A stretch of 64,000 nucleotides of DNA, taken from contig NZ_CP018155.1 in the NCBI RefSeq assembly GCF_001889045.1, positions 863,001 to 927,000 on the forward strand. The letters are read 5' to 3'. The translations under genes and the position numbers were made by a program. The notes under the pieces are model-generated. The model saw nothing but the letters and a program-made list of their open reading frames with translations, was not told the origin of the DNA and made no database searches. Below are positions 34,836 through 43,629 of the stretch, piece by piece. The stretch's first letter is position 1. Each line of letters starts with the position of its first letter. Source of the stretch: Tenacibaculum todarodis. GTDB lineage: Bacteria; Bacteroidota; Bacteroidia; Flavobacteriales; Flavobacteriaceae.

Positions 34836-35729
34836 TTACCCAAAAATATTAGGGTTTAAATAATCTGGTAATGTTGGGTTATCAGGATCATTAAAATCAT
34901 TTCTTGGATCTCCATCTCCATTTCTATCTTCATCTTTTGTTAATTTTCCATCGCCATCATCATCTGCATCGACATAATTAGCAACAAAGTTTTCATCAGT
35001 ATCATCATTTCTTGGATCTCCATCTCCGTCTAAATCTTCTTCAATTGAAGGAATTCCATCTTGATCATGATCAGTGTTCGCTACAATATCCCATAATTCA
35101 ATATAAAAAATAAGATTAGCATTACCTGGTATAGATCCGGTTGGTGTACCAACATTTCTATAACCAAGACCAGAAGGAATGAATAAGATACCTTTTCCTC
35201 CATTAATAAAATTAATTGGTTCACCAGGAGTACTAGAAGAAACATTTTCTCCTCCTTTAAAATTAGGAAAACTATAAGACCAACCACGTATAACACCATC
35301 AAGTGTAAACCAAGATGTATTACTATCAAAAGAAGTACTTATACTATCTGTATCAACGATTCTTACTCCGTTATATTTTGCATATACAGAATCTACAACA
35401 GAAGGATTTCCTTTAGCGTCTGGATCTGAACCTTCATTTCCAATTTTATAATAATAAAAAGTATAATCTACTTCTTGTTCAGTAACTTCTTGAGATTTTA
35501 AATTAGAATCATTAGATAACGCTGTTTCTCCAGCTATTAATGGTTTTACTAAACCAGAAGTTGTATCATAATAATGTTTTGTAAAAAAACTAGCTAAAGA
35601 ATCTTTATCAATTAAGGCTTGCGCTTCATGGTCAAAGACTTCAACCGCATTACTATCATTATCATCTCCACAAGCATAAAATGCAATTGAAAATAATGCT
35701 ACTATAAAAACGTGTTTAATTTTAATCAT
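34836..35729 (-). CDS. FKBP-type peptidyl-prolyl isomerase lipoprotein with acidic calcium-binding-like tail
   Basis: A 297-residue lipoprotein (signal ending IAFYAC, Cys at 20). Residues 110-225 contain the FKBP-like fold: GVIRGWSYSFPNFKGGE, ILFIPSGLGYRN, IPGNANLIFYIELWDI. Residues 230-285 hold Asp-rich repeats (DHDQDGIPSIEEDLDGDGDP, DADDDGDGKLTKDEDRNGDGDP) like thrombospondin type 3 calcium repeats. Similar FKBP lipoproteins include the gliding protein GldI, but the acidic tail is different. Probably a surface or periplasmic folding factor. Confidence 0.85.
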   Translation of the reverse strand: MIKIKHVFIVALFSIAFYACGDDNDSNAVEVFDHEAQALIDKDSLASFFTKHYYDTTSGLVKPLIAGETALSNDSNLKSQEVTEQEVDYTFYYYKIGNEGSDPDAKGNPSVVDSVYAKYNGVRIVDTDSISTSFDSNTSWFTLDGVIRGWSYSFPNFKGGENVSSSTPGEPINFINGGKGILFIPSGLGYRNVGTPTGSIPGNANLIFYIELWDIVANTDHDQDGIPSIEEDLDGDGDPRNDDTDENFVANYVDADDDGDGKLTKDEDRNGDGDPRNDFNDPDNPTLPDYLNPNIFG

Positions 35730-35808
35730 TTATTCTAAAAATTTTAAGGCGCAAGTTAGCATTTTTATACCTTTGTAAAAAACCTAACGTAAAAATTTAA
35801 CTTTTTGT

Positions 35809-36195
35809 ATGAGAATTGATAAATACTTATGGTGTATTCGGCTTTTTAAAACAAGAAGTTTAGCAACGGAAGCCTGTAAAAAAGGGCATGTAAAAGTTGA
35901 AGGAAACAATTTAAAGCCTTCTAAAGAAATATTTGGTAACGAAGAACTTACAGTTAGAAAGAATCAAATTAATTATAAAATAAAAGTATTAGACATACCT
36001 TTAAGTAGAGTTGGCGCAAAATTGGTAGATTTATATCGAAAAGATATTACACCAAAAGAAGAATTTGAAAAAACTGAACTTTTAAAATATTCTAAAGATT
36101 ATTATAGAAAAAAAGGTACTGGAAGACCAACAAAAAAAGATAGAAGAGATATTGATGATTATTACGAATCACCGGAAGAAGAACAAATAATATGA
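35809..36195 (+). CDS. S4-domain RNA-binding protein, Hsp15-like
   Basis: A 128-residue protein with an N-terminal S4 fold (MRIDKYLWCIRLFKTRSLATEACKKGHVKVEG) that binds structured RNA, and a charged tail. It matches the Hsp15/HslR group, which handles 50S subunits carrying stalled peptidyl-tRNA. Its stop codon overlaps the start of the next gene. Confidence 0.9.
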   Translation: MRIDKYLWCIRLFKTRSLATEACKKGHVKVEGNNLKPSKEIFGNEELTVRKNQINYKIKVLDIPLSRVGAKLVDLYRKDITPKEEFEKTELLKYSKDYYRKKGTGRPTKKDRRDIDDYYESPEEEQII

Positions 36196-36698
36196 TGACA
36201 ACAACCAATAATATAATTTTAAATGCTACGGAAGTAGCTCATAAAACTCGAAGAATTGCTTATCAAATATTTGAAAGTAATAGTAAAGAAGAGGAAATTA
36301 TTATAGCCGGCATTGCAGATAATGGTTTTTTATTTGCTAAAAAAATTGCAGAAATACTTTCAGAAATTTCTGACTTAAAAGTACAACTGTGTGAGGTTAA
36401 AATAAATAAGAAAAAACCGTTGAGCCCAATAACTACTTCTATTAAAGCTGAAGAGTATAAAAATAAATCTTTGGTTTTAGTTGATGATGTTTTAAACTCT
36501 GGTACAACCTTAATTTATGGTATAAAACATTTTCTAGATGTACCTTTAAAAAGGTTCAAGACAGCTGTATTAGTAAATAGAAATCATAAAAAATATCCTG
36601 TAAAAGCAGATTTTAAAGGTATTTCTTTATCAACTTCTCTAAAAGAGCATATTGTTGTAGAATTTAAAGGAAAAGATGCTGTAGCTTTTTTAATGTAA
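36192..36698 (+). CDS. Phosphoribosyltransferase, PyrR-like
   Basis: A 168-residue type I phosphoribosyltransferase. The PRPP-binding motif LVLVDDVLNSGTTL (about 95-108) is intact. Overall it resembles PyrR, but without other pyrimidine genes nearby I cannot say whether it is regulatory or salvages a base. The start overlaps the S4 gene by 4 bp and the 3' end overlaps the convergent aroK by 9 bp. Confidence 0.85.
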   Translation: MMTTTNNIILNATEVAHKTRRIAYQIFESNSKEEEIIIAGIADNGFLFAKKIAEILSEISDLKVQLCEVKINKKKPLSPITTSIKAEEYKNKSLVLVDDVLNSGTTLIYGIKHFLDVPLKRFKTAVLVNRNHKKYPVKADFKGISLSTSLKEHIVVEFKGKDAVAFLM

Positions 36699-37205
36699 TA
36701 AAATTCTTAATTCTGCTACAATATCAGACACTTTCTTATCATCAATTGTAAGGTTGAAATTTGCTTTTTCATAGTAAAATCTTCTTTCAAATAAATGCTT
36801 TGCAATAAATTCTGATAATTTTTTATCAGAAATTGAAGCAACTAAAGGCCTAGTTTCTTTTTGTTTTTGAAGTCTATTATATAACGTTTTTAAACTAGCT
36901 TTTAAATAAATAGAAGAAGCATCAGAATTTAAAACTAAATCCATGTTACCAGCATAACAAGGTGTTCCGCCTCCTAAAGACAATACAAAACTATCTTCAG
37001 AGTTTAATAACTGTTTTAAATATTGATGTTCTTTTTTTCTAAAATAGATTTCTCCATTTTCTTCAAATATTTTAGAAACTGATTTCCCCTCACCTTCTTC
37101 AATAAAATTATCCAAATCTATAAACGGAATGTATAATTTACTACTCAATTCCTTTCCAACGGTACTTTTACCGCTTGCCATATACCCAACTAAAACTATC
37201 TTCAT
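36690..37205 (-). CDS. aroK: Shikimate kinase
   Basis: Phosphorylates shikimate in the aromatic amino acid pathway. The protein has 171 residues: Walker A GYMASGKSTVG (6-16), FIDLDNFIE, FRKKEHQYL, LGGGTPCY (shikimate-binding) and the lid RLQKQKETRPL. Full length. Confidence 0.94.
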   Translation of the reverse strand: MKIVLVGYMASGKSTVGKELSSKLYIPFIDLDNFIEEGEGKSVSKIFEENGEIYFRKKEHQYLKQLLNSEDSFVLSLGGGTPCYAGNMDLVLNSDASSIYLKASLKTLYNRLQKQKETRPLVASISDKKLSEFIAKHLFERRFYYEKANFNLTIDDKKVSDIVAELRILLH

Positions 37206-37243
37206 AATATTTTACAAATATCGATAAAATATCTCAAAAAAAA

Positions 37244-37275
37244 TTGTGTTAATAAAACTTATCATAGTATATTTG
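37244..37275 (+). promoter_or_regulatory. tRNA promoter
   Basis: The -33 TTG at 37244-37246 is followed by 21 bp and the -7 TATATTTG at 37268-37275, ending 23 bp before tRNA-Lys. Confidence 0.6.
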
Positions 37276-37298
37276 CACTCGCTTTTACAAAAAGCAAT

Positions 37299-37371
37299 GA
37301 CCTGGTAGCTCAGTTGGTAGAGCATCTCCCTTTTAAGGAGAGGGTCCTGGGTTCGAGCCCCAGCCCGGTCA
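37299..37371 (+). tRNA. tRNA-Lys (anticodon TTT)
   Basis: A 73-base cloverleaf: D arm GCTCAGTTGGTAGAGC, anticodon stem TCTCC/GGAGA with loop CTTTTAA (anticodon TTT), T arm CTGGG-TTCGAGC-CCCAG, discriminator A. CCA is not encoded. The acceptor stem GACCTGG/CCCGGTC pairs except at position 5, where T faces C. Everything else is standard. Confidence 0.97.
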
Positions 37372-37375
37372 CAAA

Positions 37376-37408
37376 AAAAAAGTTAAGTGTAAGCTTAACT
37401 TTTTTTTG
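37376..37408 (+). terminator. Terminator-like hairpin between the two tRNAs
   Basis: The stem AGTTAAG/CTTAACT has a six-base loop, an A run before it and an eight-T run after it. It would separate tRNA-Lys from tRNA-Leu or allow only partial read-through. Confidence 0.75.
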
Positions 37409-37415
37409 TTTAAAA

Positions 37416-37499
37416 GCGCACGTGGCGGAATTGGTAGACGCGTCAGCTTGAGGGGTTGATGGACATTAGTCCGTGGAAGTTCGAGTCTTCTCGTGCGCA
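37416..37499 (+). tRNA. tRNA-Leu (anticodon GAG)
   Basis: A class II tRNA of 84 bases: acceptor GCGCACG/CGTGCGC (perfect), D arm GCGGAATTGGTAGACGC, anticodon loop TTGAGGG (anticodon GAG), a long variable arm (GGACATTAGTCC region) and T arm. CCA is not encoded. It reads CTC and CTT codons. Confidence 0.96.
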
Positions 37500-37503
37500 C
37501 TAG

Positions 37504-37531
37504 AAATCGAAGTTTTACTTCGATTTTTTTT
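37504..37531 (+). terminator. Terminator after tRNA-Leu
   Basis: The perfect stem AAATCGAAG/CTTCGATTT has a TTTTA loop and a T run, five bases past the tRNA. Confidence 0.88.
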
Positions 37532-37604
37532 ATGGTATATTTTTTGTTGCTACTTTTCACAGATTATTAACGTCATTATACACTATTATTATTATTATTG
37601 CAAC

Positions 37605-38408
37605 ATGCAAAAACATCTATTCTTACTATCTTTTTTGTTAATTTCTATTGTTGGATTTTCACAAAACAATAAGTTAAAAGGTCAAATTATTCATTCAGAA
37701 AATAAAAATGGCTTAAGTGCCGCTCATATTTTAAACTTGAATTCTGTTACAGGAACCATTACAAACGATAAAGGTTTTTTTGAATTAGTTGCAAAAGCTA
37801 ATGATACTGTATTGGTTTCTTATTTAGGTTTTGAATCAATAAAACTGAAAGTAACAAACGATTTATTAAAAGGAAATGAACTAGAAATTGCCTTAATTGA
37901 AAAACCCGAAGAAGTTAAAGAAGTTATTATAAGATCTACTAAATTAATTGGTGTTTTAGAAGTAGATGTTAAACAAGTTCCTACAGATAAATTTACCAGA
38001 ATACATATAAACGGATTGCCACAAACGTACGAAGTTGGTCGTCCTCAAAAAATATCTTCTCCAATTGCAAAACTTTTTAATCCGGTAGATTTAGTGTATA
38101 ATCTCTTCGGGAAAAAGCCAAAACAGCTTAAAAAGCTTCAGAAATTAAAGAAAGAAGACGATTTACGTAAAATGTTACAAGGTAAATTTGATCGTGAGGT
38201 AATGATGGAATATTTAGAAATGGATCGTCAAGAGCTAACTAAATTACTTACCGATTGTAATTATTCAGAATATTTTATCAAAAAAGCAAGTGATTTACAG
38301 CTTATTGAAGCTGTTTTAGATTGTTATGAAGAATACAAAGCCGTTAAAAAAGGTAAAATTGAACGTAATCGTGTTCCTGATAAAAAATTAAATAGCAACG
38401 GTAATTAA
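37605..38408 (+). CDS. Secreted carboxypeptidase-regulatory-like domain protein
   Basis: A 267-residue protein. The signal peptide MQKHLFLLSFLLISIVGFSQ starts at 37605. A longer frame from 37473 begins inside tRNA-Leu and is rejected. Residues 25-105 form a CarboxypepD-reg-like beta sandwich (LKGQIIHSENKNGLSAAHIL ... VSYLGFESIKLKV), as at the N-terminus of many Bacteroidetes outer-membrane proteins. The rest is helical and charged (KQLKKLQKLKKEDDLRKML). No TonB-dependent barrel follows. Function unknown. Confidence 0.82.
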   Translation: MQKHLFLLSFLLISIVGFSQNNKLKGQIIHSENKNGLSAAHILNLNSVTGTITNDKGFFELVAKANDTVLVSYLGFESIKLKVTNDLLKGNELEIALIEKPEEVKEVIIRSTKLIGVLEVDVKQVPTDKFTRIHINGLPQTYEVGRPQKISSPIAKLFNPVDLVYNLFGKKPKQLKKLQKLKKEDDLRKMLQGKFDREVMMEYLEMDRQELTKLLTDCNYSEYFIKKASDLQLIEAVLDCYEEYKAVKKGKIERNRVPDKKLNSNGN

Positions 38409-38433
38409 AATAAAACAAAAGTTTATATAATTC

Positions 38434-38468
38434 AAAAGGGTTGAAATTGTGAAATTTCAACCCTTTTT
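38434..38468 (+). terminator. Strong terminator
   Basis: A perfect 15-bp stem (AAAAGGGTTGAAATT and its complement) has a four-base loop and ends in Ts. The following 210 bp up to relA hold no gene that I can see. Confidence 0.92.
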
Positions 38469-38679
38469 ATCAACTATTAAAAACTAACTAATCACTAACT
38501 TGTAGTAAGTAATCATTTATAAGACGATGCTTTATTAAATTAGTTACAGTTTAATTTTTAGTTTAACAGTTTTTTAAGAGAACTACCGCTCATTTATTAA
38601 TTTCATTCAGAAAATTATTTTTTAATAATAGGAGTTAAAAAAACTTGCTTAGTAAAATTCTTTGCGTTACTTTTAATCT

Positions 38680-40896
38680 ATGGCATACACAGCAACTGTA
38701 GAAGAGGAAAATAAGGAGATAGCAAATAGATATAAAGACTTGCTAAAAGGAACGTATGAAGTTTTATCAAAAGAAGATAAAGTATTAATCCGTAAGGCTT
38801 TTGAAATTGCTGTAGAGGCACATTCTGAACAAAGAAGAAAAACTGGTGAACCTTATATTTACCATCCAATTGCTGTAGCAAAAATTGTTGCTAACGAAAT
38901 TGGCTTAGGAGCAACTTCTATTGCTGCTGCCCTACTTCATGATGTTGTAGAGGACACACATTACACTGTTGAAGATATGGAACAGTTGTTTGGAGAAACA
39001 ATTGCTCGTATTGTAAGTGGCTTAACAAAAATTTCTCGTTTAAAGAAAGATCAAGATTATTCTATCCAAGCAGAGAATTTTCGTAAAATGCTTCTTACTT
39101 TAAATGATGATGTTCGTGTAATTTTAATAAAAATTGCAGATAGATTGCATAATATGCAAACCATGGATGCAATGCCAGCATATAAACAACTTAAAATTGC
39201 ATCAGAAACCTTATATATTTACGCACCACTAGCCCATCGTTTAGGTTTATATAATATTAAAACAGAGTTAGAAGATCTTGGCTTAAAATATACAGAACCA
39301 GAAGTTTACAACGATATCTTAAGCAAAATTAAAGAAAGCAAAGAAGAACAAGAACTATACATAAAATCTTTTTCAGACAAACTAAAATCTGGCTTAGATA
39401 AAGAAAAATTCACTTATGAAATTAAAGGCAGGTTTAAATCTATCTTTTCAATTAGGAGAAAAATGCGAAAGCAAAATGTTTCTTTTGATGAAGTCTATGA
39501 TAAATTTGCAATTAGAATAATATTTGAACCAACTTCTAAAGATGAAAAATTTGATGCTTGGAAAATATATTCAATAGTTACAGATTATTTTAAGCCAAAC
39601 CCAACTCGATTAAGAGATTGGATTTCTCAACCTAAATCTACAGGTTACGAAGCCTTGCATATAACAGTTGTTGGGCCAAATGCACAATGGGTAGAAGTTC
39701 AAATTCGTTCTAATAGAATGAATGAAATTGCTGAAAAAGGATATGCAGCTCATTTTAAATACAAACAAGGTAATGAAAATGAAAGTGGTTTAGAATCTTG
39801 GTTGAATAAATTAAAAGAAACCTTAGAAAACCAAAGTTTAGATGCGGTAGATTTTGTTGAAGATTTTAAATTGAATTTATATTCAAAAGAAATATATGTA
39901 TTTACTCCAAATGGAGATTTAAAATCACTACCAAAAGGAGCTTCAGCCTTAGATTTTGCATTTTCAATACATACAGACGTTGGTTTAAAAACAAGAGGTG
40001 TTAAAGTTAACGGAAAGCTAGTTCCACTAAGTCATACACTTACAAGTGGAGATCAAATAGAAGTACTAACTACATCTACAAATAAACCAAAAGCAAGATG
40101 GTTAGATTTTGTTATTACTGCTCGCGCCAGAACAAAAATTAAAACAGCACTAAAAGAAGAAGAAAAGATTATTGCAGAAGAAGGAAAAGCTGTTCTTTCA
40201 AGAAAGTTACGTCATTTAAAAATTAATTTTGATGATAAAGCTGTAAATGAAATGGTTAATTATTTTAATCTTAAAACAAGTTTCGATTTGTTTTATAGAA
40301 TTGGAAATGGAGCCATAGACAATACACAATTAAAAGCATTTGCTAACCAGCGTAGCGGTGCAATAATGAGCTTTATAAAAAATAGTTTCAAAAGGCAACA
40401 ACCAAAAGAAAAAATTGATAAAGAAGAAGTTACAAGCAAATATGATGCATTAGTTTTTGGTAAAGATGAAGAGAAATTAGATTTTAAACTGTCTAAATGT
40501 TGTAATCCAATTCCTGGCGATAAAGTTTTTGGTTTTGTAACAATTAACGAAGGAATTAAGGTGCATAAGAACAATTGTCCAAATGCCATTTCTTTACAAT
40601 CTAATTATGCATATAGAATTATGCCTTCAAAATGGATAGATTCTACTAAACAAGAATTTAAGGCCGTTTTACATTTATCTGGCGTAGACAACAAAGGTAT
40701 TGTTAACAACCTTACCAAAATAATCTCTAATAACATGAGTGTTTTTATACACAGTATAAATATCTCTGGAGACGATGGCATTTTTGATGGAAAATTATCT
40801 TTAAGTGTAAAAAACAAAAATCAATTAACAAAATTAATTGAAAGTATAAAAAAAATAGAAGGAGTTCAAAAAGTTGAAAGAATTAACTCTTTGTAA
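38680..40896 (+). CDS. Bifunctional (p)ppGpp synthetase/hydrolase, RelA/SpoT
   Basis: Makes and degrades the stringent-response alarmone. The 738-residue protein has an intact HD hydrolase domain (HDVVEDT, about 87-93), a synthetase domain (about 230-400, with GYEALHITVVGP), a TGS domain (IYVFTPNGDLKSLPKGA), a CC/zinc-finger-like segment (KCCNPIPGD) and a C-terminal ACT domain. Both catalytic halves look functional, which matches the single Rel-type enzyme of Bacteroidetes. fur and purA follow on the same strand; ppGpp inhibits PurA in many bacteria, so the neighbourhood is functionally sensible. Confidence 0.96.
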   Translation: MAYTATVEEENKEIANRYKDLLKGTYEVLSKEDKVLIRKAFEIAVEAHSEQRRKTGEPYIYHPIAVAKIVANEIGLGATSIAAALLHDVVEDTHYTVEDMEQLFGETIARIVSGLTKISRLKKDQDYSIQAENFRKMLLTLNDDVRVILIKIADRLHNMQTMDAMPAYKQLKIASETLYIYAPLAHRLGLYNIKTELEDLGLKYTEPEVYNDILSKIKESKEEQELYIKSFSDKLKSGLDKEKFTYEIKGRFKSIFSIRRKMRKQNVSFDEVYDKFAIRIIFEPTSKDEKFDAWKIYSIVTDYFKPNPTRLRDWISQPKSTGYEALHITVVGPNAQWVEVQIRSNRMNEIAEKGYAAHFKYKQGNENESGLESWLNKLKETLENQSLDAVDFVEDFKLNLYSKEIYVFTPNGDLKSLPKGASALDFAFSIHTDVGLKTRGVKVNGKLVPLSHTLTSGDQIEVLTTSTNKPKARWLDFVITARARTKIKTALKEEEKIIAEEGKAVLSRKLRHLKINFDDKAVNEMVNYFNLKTSFDLFYRIGNGAIDNTQLKAFANQRSGAIMSFIKNSFKRQQPKEKIDKEEVTSKYDALVFGKDEEKLDFKLSKCCNPIPGDKVFGFVTINEGIKVHKNNCPNAISLQSNYAYRIMPSKWIDSTKQEFKAVLHLSGVDNKGIVNNLTKIISNNMSVFIHSINISGDDGIFDGKLSLSVKNKNQLTKLIESIKKIEGVQKVERINSL

Positions 40897-40982
40897 TACA
40901 GATTATTATAAAAAAAATTAACAACTGTTTAAAACTTATTTATTACTTTTTAATTAGGCATTAAAATATTGTAAAATAAGTG

Positions 40983-40990
40983 TAAATTTG
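40983..40990 (+). promoter_or_regulatory. -7 box for the Fur-family gene
   Basis: TAAATTTG fits TAnnTTTG, 22 bp before the ATG. Confidence 0.45.
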
Positions 40991-41012
40991 TTGCTTAATA
41001 ACTAGAGCATTT

Positions 41013-41462
41013 ATGAGCAATTCTGCCGAAAATCAAGAAGTTGTAAAAAAAGTTTTTACTGCCTATTTAGAAGAAAATAAGCATAGAAAAACACCAGAAC
41101 GCTACGCAATACTACAAGAAATATACGATGTTGATGAACATTTTGATATAGAATCTTTATATATCAACATGAAAAACAAAAATTATCGTGTAAGCCGTGC
41201 AACTCTTTACAATACAATAGATTTATTACTTGATTGTGGTTTAGTTCGTAAACATCAATTTGACGGGCAATCTATGGCACGTTACGAAAAAAGTTATTTC
41301 GATAAAAATCATGATCATGTAATTTTTACAGATTCAGGAGAAGTAAAAGAATTCTGTGATCCAAGAATACAGATTATCAAAAAAACTATTGAAGATATTT
41401 TTGATATTGATATTCATAATCATTCACTTTATTTTTACGGAACAAAAAAGAAACAATCTTAA
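41013..41462 (+). CDS. Fur-family transcriptional regulator
   Basis: A 149-residue repressor with the winged-helix domain ([28 protein letters not shown], then [21 protein letters not shown]) and the dimerisation domain ([21 protein letters not shown], with the HDH metal-binding residues). The second CxxC zinc pair seen in many Fur proteins is not obvious. It may be Fur- or PerR-like. purA follows after 37 bp. Confidence 0.92.
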   Translation: MSNSAENQEVVKKVFTAYLEENKHRKTPERYAILQEIYDVDEHFDIESLYINMKNKNYRVSRATLYNTIDLLLDCGLVRKHQFDGQSMARYEKSYFDKNHDHVIFTDSGEVKEFCDPRIQIIKKTIEDIFDIDIHNHSLYFYGTKKKQS

Positions 41463-41499
41463 TTAACAATACAACACACAACAACAAATTAAACAACTA

Positions 41500-42771
41500 A
41501 TGGCTGTAGATTTATTACTTGGATTACAATGGGGAGATGAGGGAAAAGGTAAAATAGTAGACGTACTTACATCAAATTACGATATTATTGCACGTTTTCA
41601 AGGAGGTCCTAACGCTGGACACACTTTAATATTTGACGGATTTAAACACGTGTTACACACAATTCCTTCAGGAATTTTTCATAAAACAGCATTAAATGTT
41701 GTTGGTAATGGTGTTGTAATTGATCCTGTTATTTTTCAAAAAGAATTAGAAAACTTAGATAAACATAATATAGATTACACCTCTAAATTATTAATTTCTA
41801 GAAAAGCACATTTAATTTTACCAACACATAGATTATTAGATGCAGCTTCAGAAACTTCAAAAGGAAAAGCAAAAATTGGTTCTACTTTAAAAGGAATTGG
41901 CCCAACTTATATGGACAAAACCGGTAGAAACGGTATGCGTGTTGGAGATTTAGAATTAGAAAACTGGAAAGAAAAATATGATGCTTTAACAGCTAAGCAT
42001 ATTAAAATGTTAGAATTCTTCGATGTTCAAATTGAATATGATTTAAAAGAATTAGAAGCTGAATTTTGTAGAGGAATAGACAAATTAAAAACTTTACAAT
42101 TTATTGATAGTGAAGAGTTTTTAAACCAAGCAATAAAAGATAAGAAAACAATTTTAGCAGAAGGAGCTCAAGGTTCTTTATTAGATATTGATTTTGGAAC
42201 ATATCCTTTTGTAACTTCATCTAACACAACAGCAGCAGGTGCTTGTACAGGTTTAGGTGTTGCTCCAAACAGAATTGGAGATGTATTCGGAATTTTTAAA
42301 GCATACACAACAAGAGTTGGTTCTGGTCCTTTTCCTACTGAATTATTTGATAAAGATGGAGAAACTATGGCTAGTGTTGGTCATGAATTTGGTGCAACAA
42401 CAGGTAGACCAAGAAGATGTGGGTGGTTAGATTTGGTGGCTTTAAAATACGCTGTAGATGTAAACGGAGTTACGCAATTAATGATGATGAAAGGTGATGT
42501 TTTATCTGGTTTTGATACATTAAAAGTTTGTACTTCTTATAATTACAAAGGAAAAGAAATTTCTCACTTACCTTATAATATTGAACCAGAAAATGTTTCT
42601 GTAAACTATTCTGAATTTAAAGGTTGGGAAGAAGACTTAACAAAAATGACTTCTGCAGAACAATTACCTAAAAATCTATTAGACTATGTTGCTTTTATTG
42701 AAAAAGAAACTGGAGTTCCTGTGTCAATCGTTTCGGTTGGTCCAGATAGAAAACAAACTATCAATAGATAG
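41500..42771 (+). CDS. purA: Adenylosuccinate synthetase
   Basis: First committed step from IMP to AMP. The protein has 423 residues: LGLQWGDEGKGKIVD (GTP loop and catalytic Asp), GGPNAGHT, STLKGIGPTY, EGAQGSLLDIDFGTYPFVTSS and TTGRPRRCGW. Full length, with a terminator after it. Confidence 0.97.
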   Translation: MAVDLLLGLQWGDEGKGKIVDVLTSNYDIIARFQGGPNAGHTLIFDGFKHVLHTIPSGIFHKTALNVVGNGVVIDPVIFQKELENLDKHNIDYTSKLLISRKAHLILPTHRLLDAASETSKGKAKIGSTLKGIGPTYMDKTGRNGMRVGDLELENWKEKYDALTAKHIKMLEFFDVQIEYDLKELEAEFCRGIDKLKTLQFIDSEEFLNQAIKDKKTILAEGAQGSLLDIDFGTYPFVTSSNTTAAGACTGLGVAPNRIGDVFGIFKAYTTRVGSGPFPTELFDKDGETMASVGHEFGATTGRPRRCGWLDLVALKYAVDVNGVTQLMMMKGDVLSGFDTLKVCTSYNYKGKEISHLPYNIEPENVSVNYSEFKGWEEDLTKMTSAEQLPKNLLDYVAFIEKETGVPVSIVSVGPDRKQTINR

Positions 42772-42787
42772 ATTTTCTTATAAAATA

Positions 42788-42824
42788 AAAAGCATCTTTC
42801 ATTAATTTGAAAGATGCTTTTCTT
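42788..42824 (+). terminator. Terminator after purA
   Basis: The 14-bp stem AAAAGCATCTTTCA/TGAAAGATGCTTTT has a six-base AT loop. The convergent nitrite operon ends to its right. Confidence 0.88.
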
Positions 42825-42905
42825 GTTAAAAATCAACTAAAAAGACTACTAATTTTTGGTTTAAATGTTTACCACATTAAAGAAATATCTATACGACTAA
42901 ACCTT

Positions 42906-43619
42906 TTAAAATTTTACTACCGTTTCAATAATTTTTGAAACTGTTTCCTTATTATTTACACCCAACCCTTCTTGTTGATGTACTAATTCTCCTTCAGGAT
43001 TAAAGACACTTATAATATTAGAATGTGAGAAATCTAATGGTGAAATTTCTTTGTATTTTACAGCCAAAACATTGGCAAATTCTCTTATTCCATCTTCTGT
43101 TCCTTGTAAAAAAGTCCATTGTGCTTCATCTATATAATTTTGTTTTGCAAACTCTTTTAATCTTTTTGGAGTGTCATTTTCTGGATCTATACTTACAAAA
43201 ACATATTGAACATCATCTTTATAATCAGAAGGTATTTTAGCTTCAATATTCCTCATATCGCCAGTTAATCTTGGACAAGCAGCTTTACAAGTAGTATAAA
43301 TCATTACCATAACTAACGTTTTTCCTTTCAGCTCTTTTAAAGTGATGCTTTCCCCCTCTTCGGTATTCCATTTTGATGTTAAATTGAATATAGATTCCTC
43401 AGAAATTTTATCGTTTATAACTTTTTTAGCTTTTTTTGTTATTGGCTTCAAGTCCATTTTACAAATAGCACAAGAACCTGGTTTTAAAAACACTTTTTCT
43501 CCTTCGCATTTCATTGGACATTGATATTCTGTTTTAGCAGTTTCTTTTGTGTTTTTTTCAGCACAAGAAACCATTAATACAACTGTCGTAAAAAATAATA
43601 TGTATTTAATTAATTTCAT
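42906..43619 (-). CDS. SCO1/SenC-family lipoprotein with heavy-metal-binding domain
   Basis: A 237-residue copper chaperone-like lipoprotein (signal ending VVLMVSC). Residues 33-65 form a small heavy-metal-binding domain (YQCPMKCEG ... GSCAICKMDLKP). Residues 75-235 are the SCO thioredoxin fold with the copper ligands: Cys-Cys in CKAACPRLTG and His in FSHSNIISVF. It is the third gene of the nirK operon, 10 bp after its neighbour, so I infer that it supplies copper to NirK or to a terminal oxidase. Confidence 0.9.
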   Translation of the reverse strand: MKLIKYILFFTTVVLMVSCAEKNTKETAKTEYQCPMKCEGEKVFLKPGSCAICKMDLKPITKKAKKVINDKISEESIFNLTSKWNTEEGESITLKELKGKTLVMVMIYTTCKAACPRLTGDMRNIEAKIPSDYKDDVQYVFVSIDPENDTPKRLKEFAKQNYIDEAQWTFLQGTEDGIREFANVLAVKYKEISPLDFSHSNIISVFNPEGELVHQQEGLGVNNKETVSKIIETVVKF

Positions 43620-43629
43620 TTTTATGTAT

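Noticed and set aside
37369..37560. Open frame on the minus strand across the two tRNA genes
   Set aside because: It is the complement of tRNA-Lys, tRNA-Leu and their terminators; no protein features.
37585..37600. ATT microsatellite before the signal-peptide start
   Set aside because: A short run of five units in AT-rich DNA with no sign of function.
37473..37604. 44-residue upstream extension of the carboxypeptidase-regulatory-like protein
   Set aside because: It begins inside tRNA-Leu and its terminator and would bury the clear signal peptide that starts at 37605.
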